In this document: piece after piece, positions 7,745 to 16,693 of the stretch | How positions within the stretch are numbered: position 1 is the stretch's first letter | How the letters are laid out: each line of letters begins with the position of its first letter | Assembly (NCBI GenBank): GCA_038526915.1 | Contig: JBCBGF010000004.1 | Coordinates: 62,001 to 126,000 of the forward strand | Length of the DNA: 64,000 nt | Source: JBCBGF01 sp038526915 | Lineage (GTDB): Bacteria; Pseudomonadota; Alphaproteobacteria; Rhodobacterales; Rhodobacteraceae | Direction of reading: 5' to 3' | Notes under the pieces: generated by a model | What the model was told of the DNA's origin: nothing | Seen by the model: the letters and a program-made list of their open reading frames with translations, nothing else | Database searches by the model: none | Translations under genes and position numbers: made by a program

Positions 7745-9360
7745 GCGGTGTCGATGTAATCCCACACCTTCGACATCACCACGGCACCTTCGCCCACCGC
7801 ACTGGCGACGCGTTTGACAGACCCTGCGCGCACATCGCCCACAGCGAAGATGCCAGGATGCGACGTCTCGTAGGGTGACGCCCCGCCCACTTCGCGGCCT
7901 GTCTTCACAAAACCTTTGTCATCCAAATCGACAAGGCCCGAGAGCCAGGCGGTGTTCGGTGCCGCGCCCACCATAACGAACACGGCCTTGGCCTCGACCC
8001 GCCAGTCTGCACCAGCGCTGGCATCGCGAATGGTCACTGCCTCTAACGCATCGTCGCCGTGCAACTCTGTCATCTGCGTGCGGTAGTGGATCGTGATCTT
8101 TGGATCCGCTTCCAGCCGCGATAGCAGATAGTCCGACATGGATGCCGCCAGCGACGGGCCGCGGACCAGTACGTGGACATGCGCCGCTGTTCGGCACAGA
8201 AACATCGCGGCCTGACCGGCAGAGTTTCCGCCGCCGATGACGATGACTTCGGCCTGGCGGCAGTATCGGGCTTCGACATCGGTGGCGGCATAGTAGACGC
8301 CGTTGCTTTCGAACTCTTCCAACCGGTCGATCGGCAGGCGGCGGTATTGAACGCCGGTTGAGACGACGATCGCCCGGGCACAGACCTCGGCCCCGTTCTC
8401 AAGCGCCACGCAAAACACGCCATCCGCGCGACGGGTGAGGCCTGCGGCGCGGCGGGGGACGGCAAAACGGGTGCCGAACTTCATCGCCTGTACCTCGCCA
8501 CGCCAGCAAAGGTCTGCGCCCGAGATGCCCGTTGGAAAGCCCATGTAGTTCTCGATGCGGCTGGAGGTTCCCGCCTGCCCGCCGACAGCAAGGTCATCCA
8601 GCACCAATGCCGAAAGACCCTCTGCGCCCGCGTACACCCCGGCCGAGACACCGGCAGGGCCGCCGCCGACGATCACGACATCGTAGATCGTGTCCGCATC
8701 GGCGGCCATGTCGAGGCCCAGAAGCGCGGCGATCTTGGCCGGGGTCGGGTCGGCAATCACCATGTCCTTGCCGAAGATAACCGCGGGTTCATGTTTGTGG
8801 ATCGAACAGACCTCGGCTTCGTGATCGGCTGCGGGCGTGTCCAATTCAAGCGTCCGCACGGGAATGCGGTTGCGGCCCGCAAACGCCACGATCCGCCTCA
8901 GGTCAGGGCTTTTGTCCGCCCCGATAATGGTCAACCCGGACTCGTTGGATTCAAGAAGACGCCGCCGACGGGCTGCGAAGACGGTGACGATTATATCGCT
9001 CATCTCCGGGATCTCGGACATAAGCCGCAGCATTTTCTCGCGCGGAACGGATAGGACACGGCAATCCGTGACACAGCGCGCGCCCATCATCAGAGCACCA
9101 CCGGTCAGAAAGGAGATCTCACCGAAGAACTGCGTGGAGCCGAGGGTGGCGTTGCCATAGCGTTTGCCGGTGCCGGGATCGATCGCCTCGATCTCACCGT
9201 CTTCGAGGTAGAAGAACGTGTCGGCAGGCTCCCCCACTTTGGCGACCCATGCGCCCGCCGGATATTCGACAACCTCACCAACGCGGCGCATGGCGCGGAC
9301 ATGGCTGTCTTCAAGGGGGGTCCGCACCATGGTGCGGAGGTCGGCGGCAAGCGATTCCAT
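7741..9360 (-). CDS. Cyclic nucleotide-binding domain fused to a thioredoxin-reductase-like FAD oxidoreductase
   Basis: 539-residue fusion. Residues 15-130 form a cyclic-nucleotide-binding domain with the phosphate-cassette-like FFGEISFLTGG (78-88). Residues 140-210 resemble a thioredoxin/glutaredoxin fold without CxxC. Residues 225-539 are a two-domain FAD/NAD(P)H oxidoreductase: FAD motif GGGPAG (232-237), NADPH motif VIGGGNSAG (374-382) and a C-terminal FAVGDVR segment. The CATCDG redox pair of thioredoxin reductase is replaced by AATDVE (358-363), so disulphide chemistry at the usual place is excluded. It is probably a ligand-gated flavin oxidoreductase of unknown acceptor. It starts 15 bases after ycjF and is likely in its operon. 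Confidence 0.88.
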   Translation of the reverse strand: MESLAADLRTMVRTPLEDSHVRAMRRVGEVVEYPAGAWVAKVGEPADTFFYLEDGEIEAIDPGTGKRYGNATLGSTQFFGEISFLTGGALMMGARCVTDCRVLSVPREKMLRLMSEIPEMSDIIVTVFAARRRRLLESNESGLTIIGADKSPDLRRIVAFAGRNRIPVRTLELDTPAADHEAEVCSIHKHEPAVIFGKDMVIADPTPAKIAALLGLDMAADADTIYDVVIVGGGPAGVSAGVYAGAEGLSALVLDDLAVGGQAGTSSRIENYMGFPTGISGADLCWRGEVQAMKFGTRFAVPRRAAGLTRRADGVFCVALENGAEVCARAIVVSTGVQYRRLPIDRLEEFESNGVYYAATDVEARYCRQAEVIVIGGGNSAGQAAMFLCRTAAHVHVLVRGPSLAASMSDYLLSRLEADPKITIHYRTQMTELHGDDALEAVTIRDASAGADWRVEAKAVFVMVGAAPNTAWLSGLVDLDDKGFVKTGREVGGASPYETSHPGIFAVGDVRAGSVKRVASAVGEGAVVMSKVWDYIDTA

Positions 9361-9375
9361 GGGGGGATACTCGGT

Positions 9376-10380
9376 CTATTTCTGTCCGTTGGTAAAGAGG
9401 CCTGTGAGCGCGCGTTTCACGATGCCGGTCACTGATGGCCTGCGATCTTTGCCGAATGGCAGCGGGCGGCTGACCTCCATCGCGGCGACCCCGACACGGG
9501 CGGTCAGGGCACCGTTGATCAAGCCTTCGCCAAACCGGCGTGAGACTTTGGAGAGGATGCCGCCACCCGCGACCGATCCGATCAGATCGTCACCCACAGC
9601 GACGGCGCCCGTTGCGACGAGGTGGGAAAACACCGCGCGGGTCAGGCGCCAGCCGCCAAGGGCCCCGCTGCGCCCGCCATAGATTTCCGAGATCCGGCGG
9701 ATCATGCGCAGGTTTGCCGTCAGTGCCGCGGCGACATCGGCCAGGGCGATGGGCACCAGCGCTGTGACAGTGGCGACTTGTCGGGCGGCCGCTTCGACCT
9801 CGCGCGTTGCGGCAGCGTCTAGGGGGGCGATCAGATCGGCCTCGATCACCTGGAACAGCGCATCTGCATCCACGGCGTCAGGCATGCGCGCGCGCACGCG
9901 ATCCATGCCCCAGCGCAACTCATCGCGTCCGGCATAGAGTGTTGCTATCTTCTTGGTGACGTCCCGGGCCGCAGCGACATCGTTCGTCGACCGTGCGGCC
10001 TCCGCCGCTTCGTGGATCTTGTCCAGCCGCGACAGGCGCGCGAGCGCCGCCCACTCGCGGATCACGATTGCGAGGCAAACAGCAAGAAACAGCCCCAGCA
10101 GGCCAAGCGCGATATAGCCCAGGACGGGATTGCGCAGGACAAGCCCCGTCACGAAGTCATAGGCCCATATCGAGAGACCAAAGACGGCCAGCGCACTGAA
10201 CAAGCGCCAGAACCACCGCGCGAGGGGAGATGGCTGGCGGGCGGCGAGGGTCGCCATGGTCTGCATCGCCTGACCAGAGGGGGTGGCAGCCTCAGTATCA
10301 ATCACCGGCGCGGCCTCAGCGGGTGACGGGTTGGTGTCGTCGATCTCGATCAGGACCGGACCACTGCGGGGATCCGTCAT
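9376..10380 (-). CDS. ycjF: YcjF/TIGR01620 family membrane protein
   Basis: 334-residue inner-membrane protein of the YcjF (DUF697-related) family. The N-terminal 55 residues are acidic and probably disordered. Two transmembrane segments lie near residues 60-80 and 90-108. A long helical region follows, and a second glycine-rich hydrophobic stretch (LVATGAVAVGDDLIGSVAGGGILSKVS) near 265-290 is characteristic of the family. In E. coli, ycjX and ycjF lie beside the phage-shock genes and respond to membrane stress; no psp gene is present here. The ATG overlaps the ycjX stop (ATGA). Confidence 0.88.
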   Translation of the reverse strand: MTDPRSGPVLIEIDDTNPSPAEAAPVIDTEAATPSGQAMQTMATLAARQPSPLARWFWRLFSALAVFGLSIWAYDFVTGLVLRNPVLGYIALGLLGLFLAVCLAIVIREWAALARLSRLDKIHEAAEAARSTNDVAAARDVTKKIATLYAGRDELRWGMDRVRARMPDAVDADALFQVIEADLIAPLDAAATREVEAAARQVATVTALVPIALADVAAALTANLRMIRRISEIYGGRSGALGGWRLTRAVFSHLVATGAVAVGDDLIGSVAGGGILSKVSRRFGEGLINGALTARVGVAAMEVSRPLPFGKDRRPSVTGIVKRALTGLFTNGQK

Positions 10381-11792
10381 AGCCGGTCTCCGATCAGGAA
10401 CTCGGCCGCCCTGTCCAGGCGGATATGCGGCGGGCCGTCGCCCGGACGCAGGTCAAGCGGCTGCGGCGCGAAGTTCATGATGGCATAATCTGCATCAAGC
10501 CAGGCCTCTGCCCCGCTGCGGGCGGGGTTCAGGATGCGGGCGGGATCCTGTGGAAGCGCCCCGGGATAGAACGCGGCCGACTTGCCCGTGTCGCGCAGGA
10601 TGCCGCGCACGACATCGAGGCTCTTGCCTTTGTGATCGATGGTTTCTTCCGTCGTCGCACGTAGGGCTGCGATCGCCATGGCATCGGTTACAGCCCCGGA
10701 GAAGTCGGCGCGAGACTTTGCCTCGGCCACCAGAGCTTCAACGATGGCCTTGATCTGGGGGTGTTGGCTGTGGTGCAGATGATCGGCCTTTGTCGCAGCA
10801 AAAAGAATGCGCTCAACGCGTTTGCCCATCAAAAGCTGTGTGAGGAAGGCATTTCGACCGGGCCGGAAGGCTGACAGGATATCGGCCATGGCCTGGCGCA
10901 GATCCTCGACCGCGCCCGGACCGGCATGGATCGCACCCAGCACATCGACCAGAACGATCTGCCTGTCGATGCGGGCAAAGTGCGTGCGGAAGAACGGTTT
11001 GACGACCTCGCGCTTATAGGCCTCATACCGCCGCTCGAACTCGCGCCAGAGGGATCCGCGACGTGGCGTATTTGGCTTGCGGAGGGGGGCGAAGGTCAGA
11101 ACCGGGGATCCGGCCAGGTCACCGGGCAGGAGAAAACGGCCCGGTGTGCAGTCGCTGAGTCCTGCGGCGCGGGCGGCTGTGAGATAGGCGGTGTAGCTTT
11201 CGGCCAAGGCCTTGGCAACCGGCTCATCATGGCGGGCGTCCGGGTTGGCATCGGCTTCCGCAGCGCGGTAGGGCGCGGCGATGTCGCGATCTTGCAGGCG
11301 CGCGAGGCTCTCATCGCTCCACTCACCATAGCTTTTGTCGAGGAGCCCGAGATCCAGCAACCATTCGCCTGGATAGTCGACGATGTCGAGGTGAATAGTG
11401 CGCGGGCCCGAAACGCCGGATAGAAGGCCCGATGGCTGGACCCGCAGGGACAGGCGCAATTCGCTGACCGTGCGGGTGCTGTCGGGCCAATGGGGTTGGG
11501 CGCCGGTCATCGCGGCAAGGTGAGTTTCATAATCGAACCGCGGCACGGTGTCGTCGGGTTGCGGCTGAAGATATGCAGTCTTGATGCGCCCATTCGCGGC
11601 CGCCGTCAGTTGCGGCATGCGCCCGCGTTGGATCAGGTTGGCGACAAGAGAGGTAATGAAGACCGTTTTGCCCGCCCGCGATAGGCCGGTCACGCCCAGC
11701 CGGATCACCGGCTCAAAAAACGCCTCGGATACGGTGGAGAGCGTGGTTTCCACACCCCGCGTCAGCCCGTCTGCGATATCTCCGATGATCAA
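10377..11792 (-). CDS. ycjX: YcjX family P-loop GTPase-like protein
   Basis: 471-residue YcjX/DUF463 protein with the P-loop variant GLSRAGKTVF near residue 30 and a Walker B-like DIVDYPGEWLLDLG near 127. The family is stress-induced and probably binds GTP; its cellular task is not settled. The long open frame extends over truA, but homology begins at LIIGDIADG. A TTG at 11792 preceded by AAGGGGCAG fits both the family length (E. coli YcjX is 465 residues) and the ribosome site, so I take TTG as the start. It is the first gene of ycjX-ycjF-reductase and is divergent from truA. Confidence 0.85.
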   Translation of the reverse strand: MIIGDIADGLTRGVETTLSTVSEAFFEPVIRLGVTGLSRAGKTVFITSLVANLIQRGRMPQLTAAANGRIKTAYLQPQPDDTVPRFDYETHLAAMTGAQPHWPDSTRTVSELRLSLRVQPSGLLSGVSGPRTIHLDIVDYPGEWLLDLGLLDKSYGEWSDESLARLQDRDIAAPYRAAEADANPDARHDEPVAKALAESYTAYLTAARAAGLSDCTPGRFLLPGDLAGSPVLTFAPLRKPNTPRRGSLWREFERRYEAYKREVVKPFFRTHFARIDRQIVLVDVLGAIHAGPGAVEDLRQAMADILSAFRPGRNAFLTQLLMGKRVERILFAATKADHLHHSQHPQIKAIVEALVAEAKSRADFSGAVTDAMAIAALRATTEETIDHKGKSLDVVRGILRDTGKSAAFYPGALPQDPARILNPARSGAEAWLDADYAIMNFAPQPLDLRPGDGPPHIRLDRAAEFLIGDRL

Positions 11793-11924
11793 AACCTGCC
11801 CCTTATTCGTGCAGGGAACATAGGGATGGCTGGCCGTGCATGCCAGTGGGGAAGGATACGGTGCCATTCCCCCTGCAGGCGCAACGCAATTGCCTGCCCC
11901 AGCCAGAGGCGATAGAGCGCGTGC
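11793..11924. promoter_or_regulatory. Divergent intergenic region ycjX / truA
   Basis: 132 bases separate the TTG start of ycjX from the ATG of truA, so both promoters must lie here or inside the genes. I see no convincing -35/-10 pair. The in-frame extension of ycjX across this stretch reads as low-quality protein and is not supported. Confidence 0.4.
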
Positions 11925-12698
11925 ATGCCGCGATACGCCCTGAAAATCGAATATGTCGGAACGCGATTTTCCGGGTGGCAACGCCAGGACGATCAACCGA
12001 CGGTGCAGGGAGCGGTCGAAAACGCACTTCGGACGCTTGAAGCGGACGCCCCCGGCATAGCGGCCGCTGGGCGGACCGATGCGGGCGTTCATGCCACCGG
12101 ACAGGTTGCACATTGCGATTTGGCCAAGGACTGGGACGCGTTTCGGTTGGCTGAGGCGATGAATTACCATCTGAAGCCTGAACCCATTGCGATCACGGAC
12201 GTGGCGTGCGTTGCAACCGACTGGCACGCACGGTTTTCGGCAGTGGAGCGGCGATATACCTATCGCGTTGTTGCACGACGGGCACCTTTGACACGGGACA
12301 AGGGGCTGGCATGGCGGGTGCCTGCGCGACTTGATGTGGAGGCTATGAAGAACGCTGCATCCACGCTTGTGGGGCATCACGACTTCACGACGTTCCGGTC
12401 GACGATGTGCCAGGCGGCAAGCCCTGAAAAGACGCTCGATGCGCTGGAGATCGTGGAATCCGCTTACCCAGGAGGGGCCGAATACCACTTTCACCTACGC
12501 GCGCGCAGTTTCCTGCACAACCAGGTGCGCAGCTTCGTGGGCACGCTGGAACGCGTAGGCGCAGGTCGGTGGCCGGCGGATCGGGTGCGCGCGGCGCTGG
12601 AGGCACGGGATCGGGCGGCATGTGGGCCAGTGGCCCCGCCGGACGGCCTGACGCTGACATCCGTGGGCTACGTGCCCGATCCCTTTTCCTGGGCGTAA
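11925..12698 (+). CDS. truA: tRNA pseudouridine(38-40) synthase
   Basis: 257-residue TruA, which makes pseudouridine at positions 38-40 of the tRNA anticodon stem. The catalytic aspartate is D52 in GRTDAGVHA. MNYHLKP, the RYTYRV strand, HHDFTTFR and FLHNQVRSFVGTLERVG are all in the expected order. Length is usual. It reads away from ycjX. The 161 bases after it lead to a small membrane protein gene. Confidence 0.96.
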   Translation: MPRYALKIEYVGTRFSGWQRQDDQPTVQGAVENALRTLEADAPGIAAAGRTDAGVHATGQVAHCDLAKDWDAFRLAEAMNYHLKPEPIAITDVACVATDWHARFSAVERRYTYRVVARRAPLTRDKGLAWRVPARLDVEAMKNAASTLVGHHDFTTFRSTMCQAASPEKTLDALEIVESAYPGGAEYHFHLRARSFLHNQVRSFVGTLERVGAGRWPADRVRAALEARDRAACGPVAPPDGLTLTSVGYVPDPFSWA

Positions 12699-12859
12699 GA
12701 TCGTTTCGCCTACGGAAACAATGCGGCGCGCGGCCGGCCGCTATCACCGCCGAATTGGCAATGACGCAAAATGGCCCCGAATGACCGCCTCAAGTCCCGC
12801 ACACCGCCGTTTTGCTGCCGCGAATTGTGCGTTCCCTTAGTGAAACGCAGGAGGGACAG

Positions 12860-13009
12860 ATGGAACTGTTTTATAGCTTTTCATTCGACATGCTGGCCAT
12901 GAGCGCAATCACTTGCCTGCTGCTGCGCGAGGCGCTTGTCGTGACCTTGCCGAACCGCGTCGCGGGACCGGGCGGTTGGCTGGTCAATACCGACGACGAG
13001 GACCGCTAG
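12860..13009 (+). CDS. 49-residue single-pass membrane protein, unknown
   Basis: Short frame starting at 12860 with an almost ideal ribosome site (AGGAGGG, six bases before the ATG), stronger than that of most genes here. The product has a hydrophobic segment at about residues 6-27 (FSFDMLAMSAITCLLLREALVV) and an acidic tail ending in DDEDR. A longer in-frame start at 12812 lacks a ribosome site. Its stop overlaps the stop of the DUF4198 gene on the other strand by four bases. I do not recognise the family. Confidence 0.55.
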   Translation: MELFYSFSFDMLAMSAITCLLLREALVVTLPNRVAGPGGWLVNTDDEDR

Positions 13010-13830
13010 GACCCTGGCACTGCGAAGGTGAGGTTGGCCCAGAGGCTTTCCCACACAGGCGGCGTCCCGGTCGCAGTCAGCGCGTCCGCGCTAGGCTCCC
13101 GCAAGACCACCGCATCCAGCATATAGACATGCCCGGCCCGCACCGGGATTGATGCCCTACCGTTGGCATCCGTGCGTACAGTGGAAATCACCACATCGCC
13201 AGACGGCGCGCGTTCGAACACCTCGATCTGAGCGTCGGGTCGCGGTGCCCCCTGGTAGGCCAGATAGACCGGGATCTCACCGTCCAGCGCGTCTGAATAC
13301 GGGTTTGCGAGGACGACGATTTCCGTCTCCAGCCCATATTCCTGATCGGCCCCTGCCCCATCGCCCACGGCGATGAGCGACTTGGCAAAGCGCGAATAGA
13401 CTTCCAGGAACCCGGTGTCAGGCAGCCCGCGTGCGCGATGTGCCTCAACCGCCCATCCCGCATCCTTGTGCCGCACGAAAGCTTCGAACTTCGCGAAGTC
13501 GTTATAGATCAGACGCGAGTCGGTTGTGACATGAAGCGCGACCACCAGGCCTGGGTCGTCCACGGCTTGCGACAGCGCAGGCCGATCGCCCATCCGCCCC
13601 TCGACGGGCATACGCACCCCATCCTGCGCCAACTCAAAGAGGCGGAACCGATCAGGCAGATACGCATTCGATCCGCCAGAGAACGCCTCCCCCACGCGCA
13701 GGTGGGCTGCAATCGGTTCGCCGGGAGCCACCATAAACTCTTCGGGATCAATCCAGAACTCATGGCTTTGGGCCATGGCTGTGCTAAACGCGAGCAATAT
13801 CAGGGCGTTTAGAGTGCGGGAGATTACCAT
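13006..13830 (-). CDS. DUF4198-type periplasmic protein
   Basis: 274-residue exported protein. A signal peptide (residues 1-20 or 1-22) ends just before HEFWIDP, the sequence with which mature DUF4198 proteins normally begin. The C-terminal half carries an Ig-like segment with TDANGRASIPVRAGHVYMLDAV. These proteins are linked by annotation to nickel/cobalt uptake loci, and here the divergent neighbour is a HupE/UreJ-type membrane protein, so a role in periplasmic metal handling is a reasonable inference. The ATG at 13830 follows from the signal peptide. The upstream extension is antisense to HupE. Confidence 0.75.
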   Translation of the reverse strand: MVISRTLNALILLAFSTAMAQSHEFWIDPEEFMVAPGEPIAAHLRVGEAFSGGSNAYLPDRFRLFELAQDGVRMPVEGRMGDRPALSQAVDDPGLVVALHVTTDSRLIYNDFAKFEAFVRHKDAGWAVEAHRARGLPDTGFLEVYSRFAKSLIAVGDGAGADQEYGLETEIVVLANPYSDALDGEIPVYLAYQGAPRPDAQIEVFERAPSGDVVISTVRTDANGRASIPVRAGHVYMLDAVVLREPSADALTATGTPPVWESLWANLTFAVPGS

Positions 13831-13882
13831 GACATGGGCCTTTGAACACGCGAACGGCGTGAGAGTGAGCGTCCGGGCGTTG
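13831..13882. promoter_or_regulatory. Short divergent region DUF4198 / HupE
   Basis: Only about 52 bases separate the preferred starts of the two divergent genes, so their promoters overlap each other or the opposite coding sequence. No clear operator is visible. In-frame GTG codons at 13859 and 13865 or the ATG at 13829 could start the HupE gene instead, which would close this gap entirely. Confidence 0.3.
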
Positions 13883-15052
13883 ATGTCAAGGCTTGTCCTA
13901 TCTCTCGCCATGCTGTGCAACTGCGGCACGGCCACGGGCCACGAAGTGCAGCCTGCGATTGCCGATATCGTGGTGACGGATGAGCAGGTGACGATCGATA
14001 TCGAGATCGCGCTGGAGGCGCCGCTGGTGGGGATCGACCTGGAAGGGTTGACCGATACCAACGAGTCCGAGCTTGCGGATGCCTATGATGCCATGCGCGC
14101 ACTGGGGCCTGCGGAGCTTGAGGCCAAGCTGCGGGAGGGGTGGCCGCGGTTGCGAACTTTGATCGTGCTGCGGGCGGGCGACACGGCTTTGACCCCGGAC
14201 TTGGGCACAGTGACGGTCCCCGAGGTGGGCGATATCACGTGGGTGCGGCCATCGATCATTCAACTGGTCGCCCCACTGCCCGATGATGGCACCCCAGTGG
14301 TCTTTGGCTGGCACCCATCCCTTGGGGCGCTGGTGCTGCGCCAGCAGGGCGTGGACGACGGCTATACCGGATACCTGATCGGCGGGGCCTTGTCCGATCC
14401 GATCCCGCGCGGTGCGGGCGGCGCGCGTGCCGCGGCTGATGTCGCGCTGGCCTATGTCGTCGCGGGTTTCGATCACATCATCCCAAAGGGGCTCGACCAC
14501 ATCCTCTTTGTCCTGGGCCTGTTCTTCTTTGCTCTGAAGTGGGGGCCGATCCTGTGGCAGGTGACGGCGTTTACTGTGGCGCATACCATCACGCTGGGCT
14601 TGGCCACGCTGGGGATCATCACCATCCCTGACAGTTCGATGTGGCTGGTTGAGGCGCTGATCGCGTTGTCCATCGTCTATGTCGCGGTGGAGAACGTCTT
14701 GAGGCCCGAGATGGGCTGGGTGCGGCCCGCCGTCGTGTTCGGCTTCGGCCTATTGCACGGGCTGGGCTTTGCCAGCGTGCTGGGCGATTTTGGGCTTCCG
14801 GCGGGACAGTTCTTACTAGCGCTGTTGTCGTTCAACGTAGGCGTCGAACTGGGTCAGCTGGCGGTAATCCTGCTGGGGTTCCTAGCGGTAATCCTGGCGC
14901 GCGGTTTGGCGGATGTCGCAGACCTGGATGATGAAGAGGCGCTGGTGCGCGATCTTCCGGTGATCTACCGCGGCGTGTCCCTTGTCGGGTCGCTGGTGAT
15001 TGCGGTGATCGGTGCCTACTGGTTTGTCGAACGCATCGGGCTCCTGCCTTAA
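13883..15052 (+). CDS. HupE/UreJ family membrane protein
   Basis: About 389 residues. A signal peptide (1-19, ending ATG/HE) is followed by a periplasmic beta-rich domain to about residue 175 and then six or seven membrane helices. The helices carry the family's metal-type motifs FDHIIPKGLDHILF (about 196-209) and AHTITLGLATLG (about 233). HupE/UreJ proteins are Ni2+ (or Co2+) facilitators; this two-domain form is the HupE_UreJ_2 branch, whose substrate is not established. I chose the ATG at 13883 because it gives a clean signal peptide. It converges with pgm, and the two stop codons overlap. Confidence 0.8.
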   Translation: MSRLVLSLAMLCNCGTATGHEVQPAIADIVVTDEQVTIDIEIALEAPLVGIDLEGLTDTNESELADAYDAMRALGPAELEAKLREGWPRLRTLIVLRAGDTALTPDLGTVTVPEVGDITWVRPSIIQLVAPLPDDGTPVVFGWHPSLGALVLRQQGVDDGYTGYLIGGALSDPIPRGAGGARAAADVALAYVVAGFDHIIPKGLDHILFVLGLFFFALKWGPILWQVTAFTVAHTITLGLATLGIITIPDSSMWLVEALIALSIVYVAVENVLRPEMGWVRPAVVFGFGLLHGLGFASVLGDFGLPAGQFLLALLSFNVGVELGQLAVILLGFLAVILARGLADVADLDDEEALVRDLPVIYRGVSLVGSLVIAVIGAYWFVERIGLLP

Positions 15053-16680
15053 GTTTTGACGTCGGGGGCATCGCGCCCGGTATGCGCCTTGATGCCGGCC
15101 AGGTCGGCGGCGGCAGCGATGATAGCCGCCAGTGCGTCCTGCGGGTCACGGTTCATGCGGGCGGGATCGGTTTCCACGTCTTCAAGGTAGACGCGCAGGG
15201 TTGCGCCCACCGTGCCCGTGCCCGACAGGCGAAACACAACGCGGGCCCCACCCTCAAACGACACGCGCAGGCCTTGCGCGGCGGAATGCGATCCGTCGAC
15301 TGGATCGTCATAGGCGAACTCATCAGCCTCAGACACCGTCAGCCCTTGGATAGTGGTGCCGGGCAGCGAGGGGAGTTTGGACCGCAGGCCATCCATCATC
15401 TCATTGGCGCGGGCTGCATCCACCGCCTCATAGTCATGGCGCGAGTAGTAGTTGCGCCCGAACTCACGCCAGTGCGCGCCCAGGATGTTAGCGACCGAAG
15501 CTTTACGCTCTGCCAGCACGTTCAGCCACAGCAAGACGGCCCACAGCCCATCCTTTTCACGCACGTGGTTCGATCCGGTGCCCGCGCTTTCTTCGCCGCA
15601 AAGGGTGATCCGATCCGCATCGAGCAAGTTGCCAAAAAACTTCCAGCCCGTGGGTGTCTCGTAGACATCTAGGCCCCTGGCTTCGGCCACCCGATCAAGC
15701 GCGCGCGACGTCGGCATCGACCGTGCCACGCCCGACAGGCCGGAGGCATAGCCGGGTGCGAGATGGGCGTTCGCCGCCAAAACCGCGAGGCTGTCGGACG
15801 GGGTGACGTAGAGACCGCGCCCGAGGATCATGTTGCGATCCCCGTCGCCGTCTGAGGCGGCGGCAAAGTCGGGGCCATCCGCCTGCATTACAAGATCGAC
15901 CAGCGGCTTTGCCCAGATCGGATTCGGGTCGGGGTGGCCACCGCCGAAATCCGGGCTGGGAACGGCATTCATCACGGTGCCGGAGGGGGCGCCCAGGCGC
16001 CGTTCTAGGATTTCGGTGGCATAGGGTCCTGTAACCGCATGCATTGCATCGAACGCCACCGTGAACCCCGAGGACAAAAGCGCCCGGATCGCGTCGAAAT
16101 CGAAGAGGGTTTCCATCAGATCGGCGTAGTCGCTGACCGGATCGACCACATCCACTGTCATGCCTGCCAGGTCCTGCCGGCCGATCCGGCTGAGGTCCAG
16201 GTCGGTCGTCTCAATGATATCGTACTGCGTTACTTCCTTGGTCGCAGCAAAGATGCGTTCCGTCACCTCTTCGGGCGCGGGGCCGCCGTTAGGCGTGTTG
16301 AATTTGACGCCAAAGTCTTCCTCAGGCCCGCCGGGGTTGTGGCTGGCCGACAGGATGATCCCGCCATCGGTCTTGTTCTTGCGGATCAGGTTCGATGCCG
16401 CCGGTGTCGACAAAAGTGCCCCCTGCCCCACGATCACCCGCGCCGCGCCCGAGGCCGCGGCCATGCGCAAGATCACCTGTGCTGCGCGATCGTTGAAGTA
16501 TCGCCCGTCACCGCCCAGAACGAACGTCTTACCCTCTGCGCCGCCGATGCCGTTCCAGATGCTTTGGACGAAGTTCTCCAGATAATGCGGGCCCATGAAA
16601 ACCTTGGTTTTCTTGCGCAAACCGGATGTTCCGGGCTTTTGCCCGTCGATTGGCGCGGTGGCGATGGTCAGGCGTTCCAT
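15049..16680 (-). CDS. pgm: Phosphoglucomutase (alpha-D-glucose phosphate-specific)
   Basis: 543-residue phosphohexomutase that interconverts glucose 1-phosphate and glucose 6-phosphate in the cytosol. The phosphoserine loop SASHNPGGPEEDFG is near residue 112, the metal loop DGDGDRNM follows in domain 2, and ESAGTGSNHVREKDG is the sugar loop. The C-terminal phosphate-binding RLSGTG is present. AAAGGA precedes the ATG at 16680. It is the last gene of the glycogen operon, 13 bases after glgX, and links glycogen turnover to glycolysis. Confidence 0.95.
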   Translation of the reverse strand: MERLTIATAPIDGQKPGTSGLRKKTKVFMGPHYLENFVQSIWNGIGGAEGKTFVLGGDGRYFNDRAAQVILRMAAASGAARVIVGQGALLSTPAASNLIRKNKTDGGIILSASHNPGGPEEDFGVKFNTPNGGPAPEEVTERIFAATKEVTQYDIIETTDLDLSRIGRQDLAGMTVDVVDPVSDYADLMETLFDFDAIRALLSSGFTVAFDAMHAVTGPYATEILERRLGAPSGTVMNAVPSPDFGGGHPDPNPIWAKPLVDLVMQADGPDFAAASDGDGDRNMILGRGLYVTPSDSLAVLAANAHLAPGYASGLSGVARSMPTSRALDRVAEARGLDVYETPTGWKFFGNLLDADRITLCGEESAGTGSNHVREKDGLWAVLLWLNVLAERKASVANILGAHWREFGRNYYSRHDYEAVDAARANEMMDGLRSKLPSLPGTTIQGLTVSEADEFAYDDPVDGSHSAAQGLRVSFEGGARVVFRLSGTGTVGATLRVYLEDVETDPARMNRDPQDALAAIIAAAADLAGIKAHTGRDAPDVKT

Positions 16681-16693
16681 GGGGGTCCTTTCG

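Noticed and set aside
11793..12494. N-terminal extension of ycjX over truA
   Set aside because: Family homology begins at the TTG at 11792 and the extension is antisense to the well-supported truA.
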